This document shows, piece after piece, positions 41,096 through 50,370 of a DNA stretch of 64,000 nt (its first letter is position 1; each line of letters begins with the position of its first letter). The notes beneath the pieces are model-generated. The model was not told where the DNA came from and did no database searches. It saw only the letters and a program-made list of their open reading frames with translations. The DNA lies in assembly GCA_029246685.1 (NCBI GenBank), contig JAQWMR010000010.1, forward strand, positions 124,001-188,000, in the 5' to 3' direction. A program made the translations under genes and the position numbers. Source of the stretch: Acidimicrobiales bacterium. Lineage in GTDB: Bacteria; Actinomycetota; Acidimicrobiia; Acidimicrobiales; Aldehydirespiratoraceae.

Positions 41096-41890
41096 ATGAT
41101 CGAGAATCCGCATCCCAACGTGTTGGTCGACATCGACGGCGATGTCGGCACGATCACCATCGACCGCCCGGAGCGCATGAACGCGTGCACGGGGGCGATG
41201 TTCGACTCGCTCCACAAGGCGGCGTTGATCATGCGTAACGAACGGCCCCGGGTCACCGTCTTCCGGGGTAGCGGCGACCATTTCTGTTCTGGCGCCGATG
41301 TTAGTGGCGAAGGGGCCGACGGCATCGAGGGAGCCGATCACGGTCTGCACAACATGCGTCGCATCGGCGACGCGGTGGTCGCGCTGCACGAGCTGCCGAT
41401 GCCCACGGTCGCCGCAGTGGACGGCGTGTGCGTAGGCGCGGGGTTCGGGTTCGCGTTGTCCGCTGACCTCATGGTCTGCACGGATCGGGCTCGGTTCTCG
41501 CTGATCTTCGCCCGCCGCGCGCTGTCGCTCGACTTCGGCACGTCCTATCTCCTCCCGCAGCGGGTCGGACTCCACCGAGCGAAGGAGATGGCGCTCACGG
41601 CGGTGGAGTACGACGCCGCTGCAGCACAGGAGATCGGATTCGTGAACCGGGTCGTTCCGGCCGAGGGACTCGACGCGGCCGTCGGGGAGTACGTCGACCG
41701 CATCGTCGCGGGCCCGCCGCTCGCGCTCTCGATGTCGAAGCGGCTGCTAGACAACGCCGCCCACAGTTCGATGGCACAGGCAGTCGAGGCGGAGGGGCTC
41801 GCTCAGAATCTGAACTTCGGCACGAGCGATGTCACCGAAGCTGGGCTGGCGTTTGTCGAGAAGCGCTCGACGGCCTTCAAGGGCCGCTAG
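41096..41890 (+). CDS. Enoyl-CoA hydratase/isomerase family protein (second copy)
   Basis: A 264-residue crotonase-fold protein: VGTITIDRPERMNACTGAMFD, FRGSGDHFCSGADVSGEGAD, LPMPTVAAVDGVCVGAGFGFALSADLMVCTD, FARRALSLDFGTSYLLPQRVG, and a C-terminal VTEAGLAFVEKRSTAFKGR helix that looks like the end of a typical member. It is coupled to the first copy by a three-base gap. The two proteins are only distantly similar, so they probably act at different steps of one acyl-CoA degradation route. Confidence 0.9.
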   Translation: MIENPHPNVLVDIDGDVGTITIDRPERMNACTGAMFDSLHKAALIMRNERPRVTVFRGSGDHFCSGADVSGEGADGIEGADHGLHNMRRIGDAVVALHELPMPTVAAVDGVCVGAGFGFALSADLMVCTDRARFSLIFARRALSLDFGTSYLLPQRVGLHRAKEMALTAVEYDAAAAQEIGFVNRVVPAEGLDAAVGEYVDRIVAGPPLALSMSKRLLDNAAHSSMAQAVEAEGLAQNLNFGTSDVTEAGLAFVEKRSTAFKGR

Positions 41891-41923
41891 CCGCCCGAGC
41901 CAGATTCCGATGCTTTTTGATGA

Positions 41924-43246
41924 ATCTCTTGCTTTTTCGCGCGCCAGCGGATCGACGGTTGGGCGAGCGACGATGGCCACCTCCTGATCGTCGGCGGGCC
42001 GGGGTCAGGTGCCACCACCACGCTCGCGGCCGCGGCGATGGCGGTCGCTCGTCAGGGCACCCACCACGTCCACGGGCTCGACCTCGCGCCGATTGCGGAC
42101 CTCGCGGTCGTGGGCACCTTCGCGGGCCCGGCCGACGCCGAGCGCCGCGGTCGCCTCGTGCGCTGGCTCGACGACGAGATCGCTCGGCGCCGCGCGGCTC
42201 CGGACAACGAGGCCGTGCCGATCCTTCTCGTGATCGATGACCTCGGGGGACCCGCCCGGGCCCACGATCCGGTGCGAGATGCCGCCATTCACGATCGCTT
42301 CGGTCGCATCTGGGCCGACGGCCCGGCCGTCGGCGTGACGGTCGCGGTGTCGGTCCGCCGAGCAGCGGACCTGCTACCGGCGATGGCGGCCACGGTCGGC
42401 ACCGTTCTGCTGCATCGCACCGCCGATCAGGGCGAGGCGCTCCGGTTCAACGTCAAGGCCGCGCTCGGCGAGTTTCCCGCTGGTCGGGCCGGCCGGGCGT
42501 CGGACGGTGCCCACGTCCATGTCATCCGTGACGGGGCGAGCATCGCGGCCGGGGTCGCCGCATTCGCCGGCCCGCAACCGCCGGGTGCGCCGCACGATGT
42601 CGGAGAGCTGACTGCGGTCGTTCCGTTCGATCACGCGGATGTCGGTGTCGTACTGGCCAACCAGGTAGCTCACCTCACCGTCGCGATCGCGGACCGCGAC
42701 CTGCGAGGCCACGCGCTCGTCCTGCATCACGGCGAACATGCCCTCGTCATCGGGCCGCCGAGGTCGGGGCGAACCAACACACTCGCGGCAATCTACCGTG
42801 CTGCCGGCGGCGCGGCCATCGTGGTCGGAGATGGTCCGCTGGCCCGGCAGTGCGGTGTGGTTCCCTCGATGCCCGCGGTCCTGGATTCCGCCATCCAGGG
42901 CCGCGGCGCCACTCTCGTCCTTGTAGACGACGCGACCGACGTCGAGGATCCGACCGGAGCGCTCGCGGCGCTCGTCACCGCACCGCCGCCAGGTGTCCAT
43001 GTGGTCGCCGCGGTTCGCCCCGATCGACTCCGCGGTGCGTACGGGCATTGGGCCACGGAGATCCGCGTCTCGCGGCGAGGCATTCTGCTGCGGCCCGATC
43101 CCATGGACGCCGACCTGCTCGGCGGTCAACTGCCGGCGCGTCTCGCGCTGCCCGCCCTTCCCGGCCGAGGCGTCGTGATGGGCGACGCCGTGATGGAGAT
43201 CGTGCAGGTCGTGCTGGCCGACGAGGCCGCTCAGTCCACGTCGTAG
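41924..43246 (+). pseudogene. FtsK/SpoIIIE-like ATPase fragment, 5' end missing
   Basis: An open frame begins after tandem TGA codons (41918-41923) with no start codon. It reads QRIDGWASDDGHLLIVGG and Walker A GPGSGATTTL before the first ATG at 42038. Walker B ILLVIDDLGG and a sensor segment follow. A second ATPase module has IGPPRSGRTNTLAAI and TLVLVDDATDVED, ending in a DLLGGQLPARLALPALPGRG segment. This is the two-ATPase C-terminal half of an FtsK/EccC-like protein, whose N-terminal part (commonly an FHA domain and a first ATPase) is missing. If translation began at ATG 42038 the protein would have 402 residues but no first P-loop. Confidence 0.65.
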
Positions 43247-44214
43247 GTGGCGCCGAGCTCGGCCCGAATCTGGTCGAACCGATGCATCATCGCTCGACTC
43301 GTCGCCCACGGCATCCGGACGCTCTCCCGCACGCCGGCGCGCAAGCAGCGGTGAACTTCCGCCACCTGGTGGTGCAGGCCGGCCGGCTCGCCTTCGATCG
43401 TCTCGGTCTCGCGCCCCTGGCGCAAGGTCACGGTGGTGGTCGCGTGGCCGGGGAAGCCGAACTCGGCGGCGCCTTCGAGGCCTTCGATCCGAGCGGTCAT
43501 GGTGCCGCCGACCCGCAGGCTCGCGGTCAGTGTTGCCGCAGCACCGCCGGGCCACCCGCAGAGGAGCGTGACCTCGTCGTCCACACCGGTCTCGCCGACG
43601 CGCCCGACAACGTGGATCGTCTCCGGTTCGCCAAGCGTCCACCACGCCATCGTCAGCGGGTAGATACCCAGGTCGAGGAGACCGCCGCCGCCCTTCGCCC
43701 GGTCGAGGAGCCGATGACCGGGGTCGTGGGGGAGCGCGAACGAGAAGTCGCCCTGGATGCGGCGGACCTCGCCGATCGCGCCGTCGTGAATGCGTGCCAT
43801 CACCTCCACGTGGGCGGGATTGAAACGCGTCCACAACGCCTCCATGAGGAACCGGTCGTTCGCCGTTGCGGCCGCGATCATGTCGTCGGCCTGGGCCGCG
43901 TTCAGCGCGATGGGCTTCTCGACGAGCACATGCTTTCCGGCGTCGAGGAACATGACGGTCTGGGGCGCGTGCACCGGGTGAATGCCGCCGACGTAGACGA
44001 CATCGACGTTCGGATCCGCCGCGAGTGCTTCGTAGCTGCCGTGCGCGGTGCCGATGCCGTGTTCCGCTGCGAACGCGTTCGCCGAATCAGCGGACCGGGA
44101 GCCGACCGCGACGATCTCGCCGTCGGCCACGTGAGCGAAATCGCGGGCGAAGGAAGTGACGATGCCGCCGGTGCCTGCGAGGCCCCATTTGATCGGTCCG
44201 GTCATCGGTTCCAT
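43231..44214 (-). CDS. Gfo/Idh/MocA family oxidoreductase
   Basis: A 327-residue NAD(P)-dependent sugar-type dehydrogenase. It carries IKWGLAGTGGIVTSFARDF (Rossmann loop), YEALAADPNVDVVYVG, the E-K-P motif in GKHVLVEKPIALNAAQ, and LMEALWTRFNPAH. GGGGLLDLGIYPLTMAWWTLG is the family block with the catalytic region. Substrates are sugars, inositols or trans-dihydrodiols. The start ATG 44214 is chosen since AGGGAG stands five bases before it; ATG 44229 and ATG 44205 are in frame. It overlaps the FtsK-like frame tail to tail by 16 bases and is divergent from the peptidase. Confidence 0.9.
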   Translation of the reverse strand: MEPMTGPIKWGLAGTGGIVTSFARDFAHVADGEIVAVGSRSADSANAFAAEHGIGTAHGSYEALAADPNVDVVYVGGIHPVHAPQTVMFLDAGKHVLVEKPIALNAAQADDMIAAATANDRFLMEALWTRFNPAHVEVMARIHDGAIGEVRRIQGDFSFALPHDPGHRLLDRAKGGGGLLDLGIYPLTMAWWTLGEPETIHVVGRVGETGVDDEVTLLCGWPGGAAATLTASLRVGGTMTARIEGLEGAAEFGFPGHATTTVTLRQGRETETIEGEPAGLHHQVAEVHRCLRAGVRESVRMPWATSRAMMHRFDQIRAELGATYDVD

Positions 44215-44258
44215 GGGTGCTCCCTGCATCTCGGCCCGTGAGCGGCCACGATACGCAC

Positions 44259-46355
44259 ATGAGCGACTCCCGGTCCTTTCCTCGCCGCCAGGCCGTCACC
44301 CGGCGATTCTCGCTCGGTGCCCCGCGGGACTTCCGCGTGGCCGCCGACGGCTCGACGGTGCTGTTCCTTCGGTCGACCGGGCCTGAGGACCCGACCAACT
44401 CGTTGTGGGCATTCGACGTCGCGGCGGGAACCGAACGCCTTGTCGTCGACGCTGCGGCCACCGGCGCGGACGACGCCGATCTTCCGGCGGAGGAGAAGGC
44501 ACGCCGCGAGCGCGCTCGAGAGTCGGGCGGCGGTGTGGTGTCGTTCGATGCCACGGCTGATCTGTCCACCGCGGTGTTTGCGATCGGTGGCCAGCTCGCG
44601 ATCGTCGACGTGGCGTCCGCCGACCTGTCGATGCCCGAGACGGCGAGCGTCTTCGACCCCCGTCTGTCGCCCGAGGGCGACACGGTCGCCTATGTGAGCG
44701 GCTCGGTACTCCGAGCGGTTGTCGACGGACATGACCGGCTGGTCGTCGGCGAGTCCGGCGACTACATCAGCTGGGGAGCGGCCGAGTTCATTGCCGGCGA
44801 GGAGATGGGACGCACGCGGGGATTCTGGTGGGCGCCCGACGGCGGCCGTCTGCTCGTCGAGCGAGTCGATGTCAGCGCTGTGGCCCAGTGGTGGATCGCC
44901 TCGCCGGTGGACCCGGCGGCCTCGCCCACGTCCATTCGGTATCCGGCCGCGGGGACGACGAACGCCGAGGTCGGCCTCGCGATTGTCGATCTCGACGGGG
45001 GACGAGTCGATCTCGAGTGGAACGACGGCGAGTGGGAATACCTGGCCGACGCTCGTTGGGACGACGAGGGCATCTGGCTCACCGTGCAGACCCGGGACCA
45101 GCGCCGGCTCGCCGTGCTGCACGTGGATCCGGAGACCGGCGAGCAGACCGAGCGCCACCGCATCGAGGACGAGCACTGGGTCGAACTGATTCCCGGCACC
45201 CCGGCCGTTCACGACGGCCGCCTCGTGACCGTGGAAGATCGGGGCGCAGCCCGGCGGCTGTGTATCGACGGTGCGACGGTCACCGGAGATGGCGTGCAGG
45301 TTCGACGGGTTCTGTCGACGGGGGCTGGTGGCGTGGTCGTGGCGGCCTCCCGGGAGCCGAGCACTGTTCACGTCGCCCGGATCGATTGGACCGGCGCTAT
45401 CGAGTGGCTGACCGAGGACGCCGGTGTCCACTCGGCATCGGTGGGCGGTGAGACGCTGGTGGAGGTGAGTCGCAGCCTCGCGTTCGACGGCCCTCGCATC
45501 GTCGTGCGCACGCCCGACGGCGTCGCGGGCGAGATCGCCGATCTCTCCGAGCGGCCCGACGTCGCGTTGAACCTCGCCCTCGTCCGGCTCGGTGGCCGCG
45601 AGCTCGCGAGTGCGCTCCTCCTGCCGAACGGGGTCGCTGACGATGACTCCCTGCCTGTACTGCTCGACCCGTACGGCGGTCCGCACGCCCAGCGGGTGCA
45701 GCAGGCTCGCTCGTTGTTCCATGCGTCCCAGTGGTTCGCCGATCAGGGCTTCGCCGTGCTGGTCACCGACGGCCGGGGTACGCCGGGCCGAGGACCGGCG
45801 TTCGAGCGATCCGTCCGCGGTGATCTCGCGGCGCCGGTGCTGGACGATCAGATCGATGCGCTCCACGCAGCGGCCCAGCTCGAGCCGCGACTCGATCTCG
45901 GTCGCGTCGCGATCCGAGGCTGGTCGTTCGGCGGCTACCTCGCCGCGCTGGCGGTGCTGCGTCGACCTGACGTGTTCCACGCCGCAGTCGCCGGTGCCCC
46001 GGTAACCGACTGGCGGCTCTACGACACCCACTACACCGAGCGCTACCTCGGTCACCCCGACACCGAGCCCGACAACTACGAGCGCACCGATCTGACGATC
46101 GAGCCCGCGAGTCTGGATCCGGCCGTCCCGCTGCCGCCACTGATGATCATTCACGGACTCGCCGACGACAACGTCGTCGCGGCTCACACGCTCGCGCTGT
46201 CCCGCTCCCTCCTGGAGGCGGGTCGCGCACATACGGTCCTCCCGCTGTCCGGTGTTACGCACATGACACCCCAGGAGGAAGTGGCCGAGAACCTCCTGTT
46301 GCTGCAACTGGCATTCCTTCGCGATGCTCTCGGCCGAACAAGGGGAACGCCATGA
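44259..46355 (+). CDS. S9 family peptidase (dipeptidyl-peptidase IV / prolyl oligopeptidase type)
   Basis: A 698-residue serine peptidase. An N-terminal beta-propeller of WD-like repeats (for example SVFDPRLSPEGDTVAYVSGS, GEWEYLADARWDDEGIWLTV) is followed by an alpha/beta-hydrolase domain. That domain has VLLDPYGGPHAQRVQ, nucleophile Ser556 in GWSFGGYLAAL, Asp in HGLADDNVVAAH (about 636-637), and His668 in GVTHMTP. The double-Glu motif of DPP-IV (AAEFIAGEEMGRTRGFWWAPDG) lies near residue 175, which supports aminopeptidase/dipeptidyl activity. No signal peptide, so it is probably cytoplasmic. Its stop overlaps the next start (ATGA). Confidence 0.92.
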   Translation: MSDSRSFPRRQAVTRRFSLGAPRDFRVAADGSTVLFLRSTGPEDPTNSLWAFDVAAGTERLVVDAAATGADDADLPAEEKARRERARESGGGVVSFDATADLSTAVFAIGGQLAIVDVASADLSMPETASVFDPRLSPEGDTVAYVSGSVLRAVVDGHDRLVVGESGDYISWGAAEFIAGEEMGRTRGFWWAPDGGRLLVERVDVSAVAQWWIASPVDPAASPTSIRYPAAGTTNAEVGLAIVDLDGGRVDLEWNDGEWEYLADARWDDEGIWLTVQTRDQRRLAVLHVDPETGEQTERHRIEDEHWVELIPGTPAVHDGRLVTVEDRGAARRLCIDGATVTGDGVQVRRVLSTGAGGVVVAASREPSTVHVARIDWTGAIEWLTEDAGVHSASVGGETLVEVSRSLAFDGPRIVVRTPDGVAGEIADLSERPDVALNLALVRLGGRELASALLLPNGVADDDSLPVLLDPYGGPHAQRVQQARSLFHASQWFADQGFAVLVTDGRGTPGRGPAFERSVRGDLAAPVLDDQIDALHAAAQLEPRLDLGRVAIRGWSFGGYLAALAVLRRPDVFHAAVAGAPVTDWRLYDTHYTERYLGHPDTEPDNYERTDLTIEPASLDPAVPLPPLMIIHGLADDNVVAAHTLALSRSLLEAGRAHTVLPLSGVTHMTPQEEVAENLLLLQLAFLRDALGRTRGTP

Positions 46356-47539
46356 GTGAATTCGACGCCGAGCGCGCCGCCCGCCTCCACGACGGTCGCG
46401 CGTGGGCCGACTTCTGCGACACGTTCAAAGCGGCGGGCGACATCATCATCCGCCAGACGACGGATGCCGATGACCAGGATCGGGTCGAGGGCTTCCGCTA
46501 TCTCACCCGGATGTTCTTCATGGCCGCCGGCCGCTCGATCGAGCGGCGCACGCCGTCCACACGAGGCAACGGCATCGGGCTGATCCCGCCGCCGCTGAAG
46601 GGCGGGATCGGCGTCCAATCGCCGAACCAGGACCACATCGTGCAGGGCGTCGACAGTCAGTTCCGCTACCGGATCACCGGCACGGTGGGCAACGTCTACA
46701 CGCACCTCTCGGCGTGGAGCCCGCCCGTTCCCGAGAACGTTGGCGCTTTCGACTCGGGGCTGGAGTCCGAGTCCCAGCTCGAGTACTTCAATCCGAACAA
46801 CGCGAAGACGCCCCACAGTGTGGTTCTGGCCGATCTCGCGGAGGATGACGGCACCGTCGACTTCATTCTCTCCGTCGAGCCGCCCGACGACGGCTCGAAG
46901 TGGATGTCCATGGCGCCGACGACGCGTGAGCTGATGGGCCGGGCCGTGTGGGACGACCGCGCCAACCAGATCCCGCCTCGGCTACGGATCGTCTGTCTCG
47001 ACGAGCACGAGCAGTCGGACCCGCCCACGCCCGAGGAGATGTCGGTCCGCCTCGCGGTCGGCGGGCAGCTGATCATGGGCCTGGTTGCCGACTACGAGGG
47101 CTGGACGAACGACCTGCGCACCCGCGTCAACGACACCGAGTTCACTCGCGAGTGGTACGAGAAGATCGGCGGGTCGCCCGACGACCGGCACTTCGAGTTC
47201 GGCTACTGGGACGTCCCGGACGGCAAGGCGCTGGTCGTCGACTTCGTCGAACCGGAGACACAACACTGGAACTTCCAGCTCTGCAACCACTGGATGGAGA
47301 ACCTCGCCAACTACGCAACCGGCAAGGGTTACATCGACAAGGAAAACGGCGTGCGTGACGGTGAGCGCGTCCGCATCGTCGTCGCCCACGAGGATCCGGG
47401 GGTTCCCAACTGGATCGAGCCGGCGACCCACGACCACGGCGTGATGGGTCTGCGCTTCGTGCGCCCCTCGGCCGAGCCGGACGTGACGTCGCGCCTCGTC
47501 GACGTCGGCGACGTCAAGGACCTTCCCGTTCCCGACTGA
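46352..47539 (+). CDS. DUF1214 domain protein (first copy)
   Basis: A 395-residue protein. ARLHDGRAWADFCDTFKAAG and YLTRMFFMAAGRSIERR begin it. VDSQFRYRITGTVGNVYTHLS, then DVPDGKALVVDFVEPETQHWNFQLCNHWMENL and a C-terminal VVAHEDPGVPNWIEPATHDHGVMGLRF match the DUF1214/DUF1254-type sequences of actinobacteria. The function of the family is unknown. It is translationally coupled to the S9 peptidase. A paralogue lies at 62074. Confidence 0.75.
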   Translation: MSEFDAERAARLHDGRAWADFCDTFKAAGDIIIRQTTDADDQDRVEGFRYLTRMFFMAAGRSIERRTPSTRGNGIGLIPPPLKGGIGVQSPNQDHIVQGVDSQFRYRITGTVGNVYTHLSAWSPPVPENVGAFDSGLESESQLEYFNPNNAKTPHSVVLADLAEDDGTVDFILSVEPPDDGSKWMSMAPTTRELMGRAVWDDRANQIPPRLRIVCLDEHEQSDPPTPEEMSVRLAVGGQLIMGLVADYEGWTNDLRTRVNDTEFTREWYEKIGGSPDDRHFEFGYWDVPDGKALVVDFVEPETQHWNFQLCNHWMENLANYATGKGYIDKENGVRDGERVRIVVAHEDPGVPNWIEPATHDHGVMGLRFVRPSAEPDVTSRLVDVGDVKDLPVPD

Positions 47540-47818
47540 ACGAAACGACAGCGCGTGACCCCTTGACCACAAGGGCGAAGTGGCGCAACATGTGTCGCCC
47601 GCCACACGCCCCGCTGGGCGTGACGTGGCCGGGACCCGTGACGGGTGCCCGGGATAGCGGGGCGGCGGTGCGCACCCATGGGGGAGGAGGTGCGTTCCGC
47701 CGCCGCCTCTTCCGGCTCGTCGAGACCCCCATTTTCTCGTTCTGGTGCACGAGGAGTGTCAATCCGACACATGTGGTTCACCAGAACGCGGGAACGGGGG
47801 GACAGGGCGCCGGGGGAG
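47540..47818. other. Intergenic region with nested inverted repeat, no gene seen
   Basis: The gap between two convergent genes holds no convincing frame. It contains a perfect 9-bp inverted repeat GTTCTGGTG (47739-47747) / CACCAGAAC (47779-47787) with an inner GTGTC-AATCC-GACAC (47756-47770). It could act as a bidirectional terminator. Confidence 0.5.
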
Positions 47819-48400
47819 TTAGGTGGCTTGCCAGCCGGCGAGGAGGCCGCCGACGACGTCGTTGAGGAGGGTCTCGACGTCGAGTCCGGGGGCGAGGCCG
47901 GCCACCGTCGCCACGCCGTGGACCGAGGCCCACAGGGCGAGGCCCTTGTCGAGGGGGTCGCCCCGCTCGAGCTGTCCGTCGTCCATTGCCTGCGCCAGGT
48001 TCTGAAGCATCGAGTCGAAGACAGTGCTCGCCCCGCCGTGCGCGATGTCGGCGTCGACCGAGATCTCGATCGCGTCGGGCCGGTACATGAACATCAGCGA
48101 GAAGAGCGACGGTTCGTCCAGCGCGAAACGGACGTAGCTGCGGCTCGACACCCAGATCATGTCGATCGCGGACTCAGGCTCTTCTTTTCGGAAGCGGTTG
48201 TCGAGCTCGTCGTAGCCGACCTGCGCGCATGCGCGTAGTAGCGAGTCGCGGTTGGCGAAGTGCGCATAGAGCGCTGGTGCAGTCACCTGGAGTCGCGTCG
48301 CCAGGGCACGCATCGACAGCGATTCGACGTTCTTCTCTCGGATCAGCGCGATCGCCTCGTTGACGATGGACTCCGGGCTGAGCGGAGAACGCTCGGTCAT
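47819..48400 (-). CDS. TetR family transcriptional regulator
   Basis: A 193-residue regulator with an N-terminal helix-turn-helix: ESIVNEAIALIREKNVESLSMRALATRLQVTAPALYAHFANRDSL (the segment MRALATRLQVTAPALYAHF is the recognition part). The C-terminal ligand domain has helices such as LALWASVHGVATVAGLAPGLD. It is the third gene of the binding-protein/permease operon, with its ATG overlapping the permease stop (ATGA), so it is made together with the transporter it probably controls. A candidate operator lies at 51792-51804. The inducer is unknown, presumably the transported compound or its CoA ester. Confidence 0.88.
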   Translation of the reverse strand: MTERSPLSPESIVNEAIALIREKNVESLSMRALATRLQVTAPALYAHFANRDSLLRACAQVGYDELDNRFRKEEPESAIDMIWVSSRSYVRFALDEPSLFSLMFMYRPDAIEISVDADIAHGGASTVFDSMLQNLAQAMDDGQLERGDPLDKGLALWASVHGVATVAGLAPGLDVETLLNDVVGGLLAGWQAT

Positions 48401-50355
48401 GCGTCCTGCTTCCTGCGGGCGAGCCGGCTGGACGTGCCGACGATGCCGGACGGGAACTTGATGGCGGCGATCATCAAGAAGAGACCGCTCACCGCGAACT
48501 GGTACTGCGACGCGTCGTCGTTCAACCGGTCCATTCCGACTGTGAGCAGGCCCTTCTCGGTCAGGGCCCCCGCAACGAGCGCCGCGATCGGCGCGGCAAT
48601 GCCGGATAGGTATGTCATCGCGACGAGGACGAGAGACTTCAACGAACCGAACGAGTCCGCGGACACAAAGCCGTTCTGATACGCGGTGAGCGTTCCGCCG
48701 ATGCCGGCGAGCAACGCGGCGACGGCGTTGGCCGACAGCTTCTCCCGCGCGGCGGAGATGCCGAGCGCTTCCGCCGCTCGCTCGTTGGCCCGCACCGCGA
48801 GCCACTGCCGGCCGGTGTGGCTTCGACGAAGGTTGACGACGATGTACATCGCCAAAAGGAGGGCGACGAGCGTGAGGATGCCGAACTCCTTCCGGGGGAA
48901 GACGGCACCGGCCCCGCGGATCTGGAGGTCGACTCCGAAGAGCGATGGCGCCTCGGCCTGGGACCCCTCGATGCCGCCGGTGAACCAGTCCCACCTGAAG
49001 AGGAGCTGCTCCACGGCCACCGCGGCCGCGAGCGACGCGATCGCGAGCGTGAGGCCGCGCACCCGAATGGCCGGGAGGCCGGCAAGGGTGCCGATGATGA
49101 CCGCAACGATCGTTGCGAGGAGCGGGGCGAGCGGGAATCCGAAACCAAGCTCCTCGCCGACCTTCACCATCGAGAAGCCAGCGGTTCCGGCGAGTGCAAA
49201 CGTCGCGAGCGAGATCTGGCCGACGAAGCCGGTCAACACGATGACGGACAACGCCATGATCCCCGAGATCGCCGAGAAGATGATCGCGTTGCGCCAATCG
49301 CTCTCGAGTGTGAACAGCCCGAGGACGCCGAGCCAGAAGATCGCAAAGGTCACCCAGAGGGTGCGGGTGGGGTCGGGAGCGCCCGGTAGCCGAGCCATCT
49401 GGAGCTCCCCGCGGCCCATCACTCGGTCACTGCGAAGGGTCAGCGCCAAGAGGACGAGAAGGAACGGGACACCCTCGGCGAGGCCCAACCCCTTCAGGCT
49501 GTCCCACTCGGACTGGGCCGCTTGGATCTCGGACTGGAGCATGCCGATGCCGAGCCCCGCCGCGGCCGCGATGCCGATCGACGAGAAGCGGGCCAGCAAC
49601 GCGGCGCCCAGTGCCGGCACGACGAGCAGAGAACTCGTGGGCGGATCCAGACTGTTGAGCACTGGCGCGGCGAGGATCATGGCGGCGCCGGCGAGCACCG
49701 TCGCAAGCATCCAGTTGAGCGCGCTGATTCGGTTTGCCGAGATGCCCACCAGCGTGGCGCCGTTTTCGTTCTCGGCGTTGGCCCGAGTGGCCAGACCGAA
49801 GTTGGTGAACTTGCTGAGCGCGCTGATCAGGAGCGCGGCGCCAACCACACCGGCGGCGAGCAAGTAGCGATCCGCGGGAATGAACGTGCCGCCGAACTCG
49901 ACGAGCCCTGAGGGCAACGGGCCGTCCAGGGCGTTGCCGACGGCGCCGCTGGGCGGGAAGCGGACGTCCATGACACCGATGAGGTAGGTCATCAGCCCGA
50001 GCGAGGCCACGATCCGGGCCAACGGTGGCGAGATTCGCAGGGGGCGGAAGACGAGCCAGTACGTGATCAGGCCGACGAGTGCCGAGATGATCAGCGTGAT
50101 GATCAGCGCGCTGACCACGGTCGGCCGGTCCAGCAGATGGAACCGATCCGGAACGAACGGCAGCAGGAACGGCTGTACGATGTCGCCGGTTCGCCGGAAC
50201 TCATAGTACACGAGCGCCAGGTAGGTGCCGATCGCCGCGTGGGCGAAGTTGATGACGTTGCTGGCGCGGTGGGTGACGACGACACCGACGGCCAGTGCCG
50301 CGATGACGCCACCGACTCCGAGTCCGAGGAGGAGGTTGGAGAAGAAGGAGGTCAC
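48397..50355 (-). CDS. Branched-chain-type ABC transporter permease, LivH-LivM fusion
   Basis: A 652-residue membrane protein joining both permeases of a Liv-type importer. Residues 1 to about 310 match LivH (GGVIAALAVGVVVTHRASNVINFAHAAIGTYLALVYY, GLATRANAENENGATLVGI). After an abrupt linker about residue 330, LivM begins (MALSVIVLTGFVGQISLATFALAGTAGFS, then IRVRGLTLAIASLAAAVAVEQL and the EAA-like loop SHTGRQWLAVRANERAAEALGIS). Fused permeases are known in actinobacterial Liv systems. The substrate is not necessarily an amino acid. Confidence 0.92.
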   Translation of the reverse strand: MTSFFSNLLLGLGVGGVIAALAVGVVVTHRASNVINFAHAAIGTYLALVYYEFRRTGDIVQPFLLPFVPDRFHLLDRPTVVSALIITLIISALVGLITYWLVFRPLRISPPLARIVASLGLMTYLIGVMDVRFPPSGAVGNALDGPLPSGLVEFGGTFIPADRYLLAAGVVGAALLISALSKFTNFGLATRANAENENGATLVGISANRISALNWMLATVLAGAAMILAAPVLNSLDPPTSSLLVVPALGAALLARFSSIGIAAAAGLGIGMLQSEIQAAQSEWDSLKGLGLAEGVPFLLVLLALTLRSDRVMGRGELQMARLPGAPDPTRTLWVTFAIFWLGVLGLFTLESDWRNAIIFSAISGIMALSVIVLTGFVGQISLATFALAGTAGFSMVKVGEELGFGFPLAPLLATIVAVIIGTLAGLPAIRVRGLTLAIASLAAAVAVEQLLFRWDWFTGGIEGSQAEAPSLFGVDLQIRGAGAVFPRKEFGILTLVALLLAMYIVVNLRRSHTGRQWLAVRANERAAEALGISAAREKLSANAVAALLAGIGGTLTAYQNGFVSADSFGSLKSLVLVAMTYLSGIAAPIAALVAGALTEKGLLTVGMDRLNDDASQYQFAVSGLFLMIAAIKFPSGIVGTSSRLARRKQDA

Positions 50356-50370
50356 TGCCCGTGGCGCGGT

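Noticed and set aside
48397..49297. Long frame 47819-49297 as one large regulator protein
   Set aside because: The part beyond the ATG at 48400 overlaps the permease in another frame and is Arg/Gly-rich shadow; only 47819-48400 is TetR.
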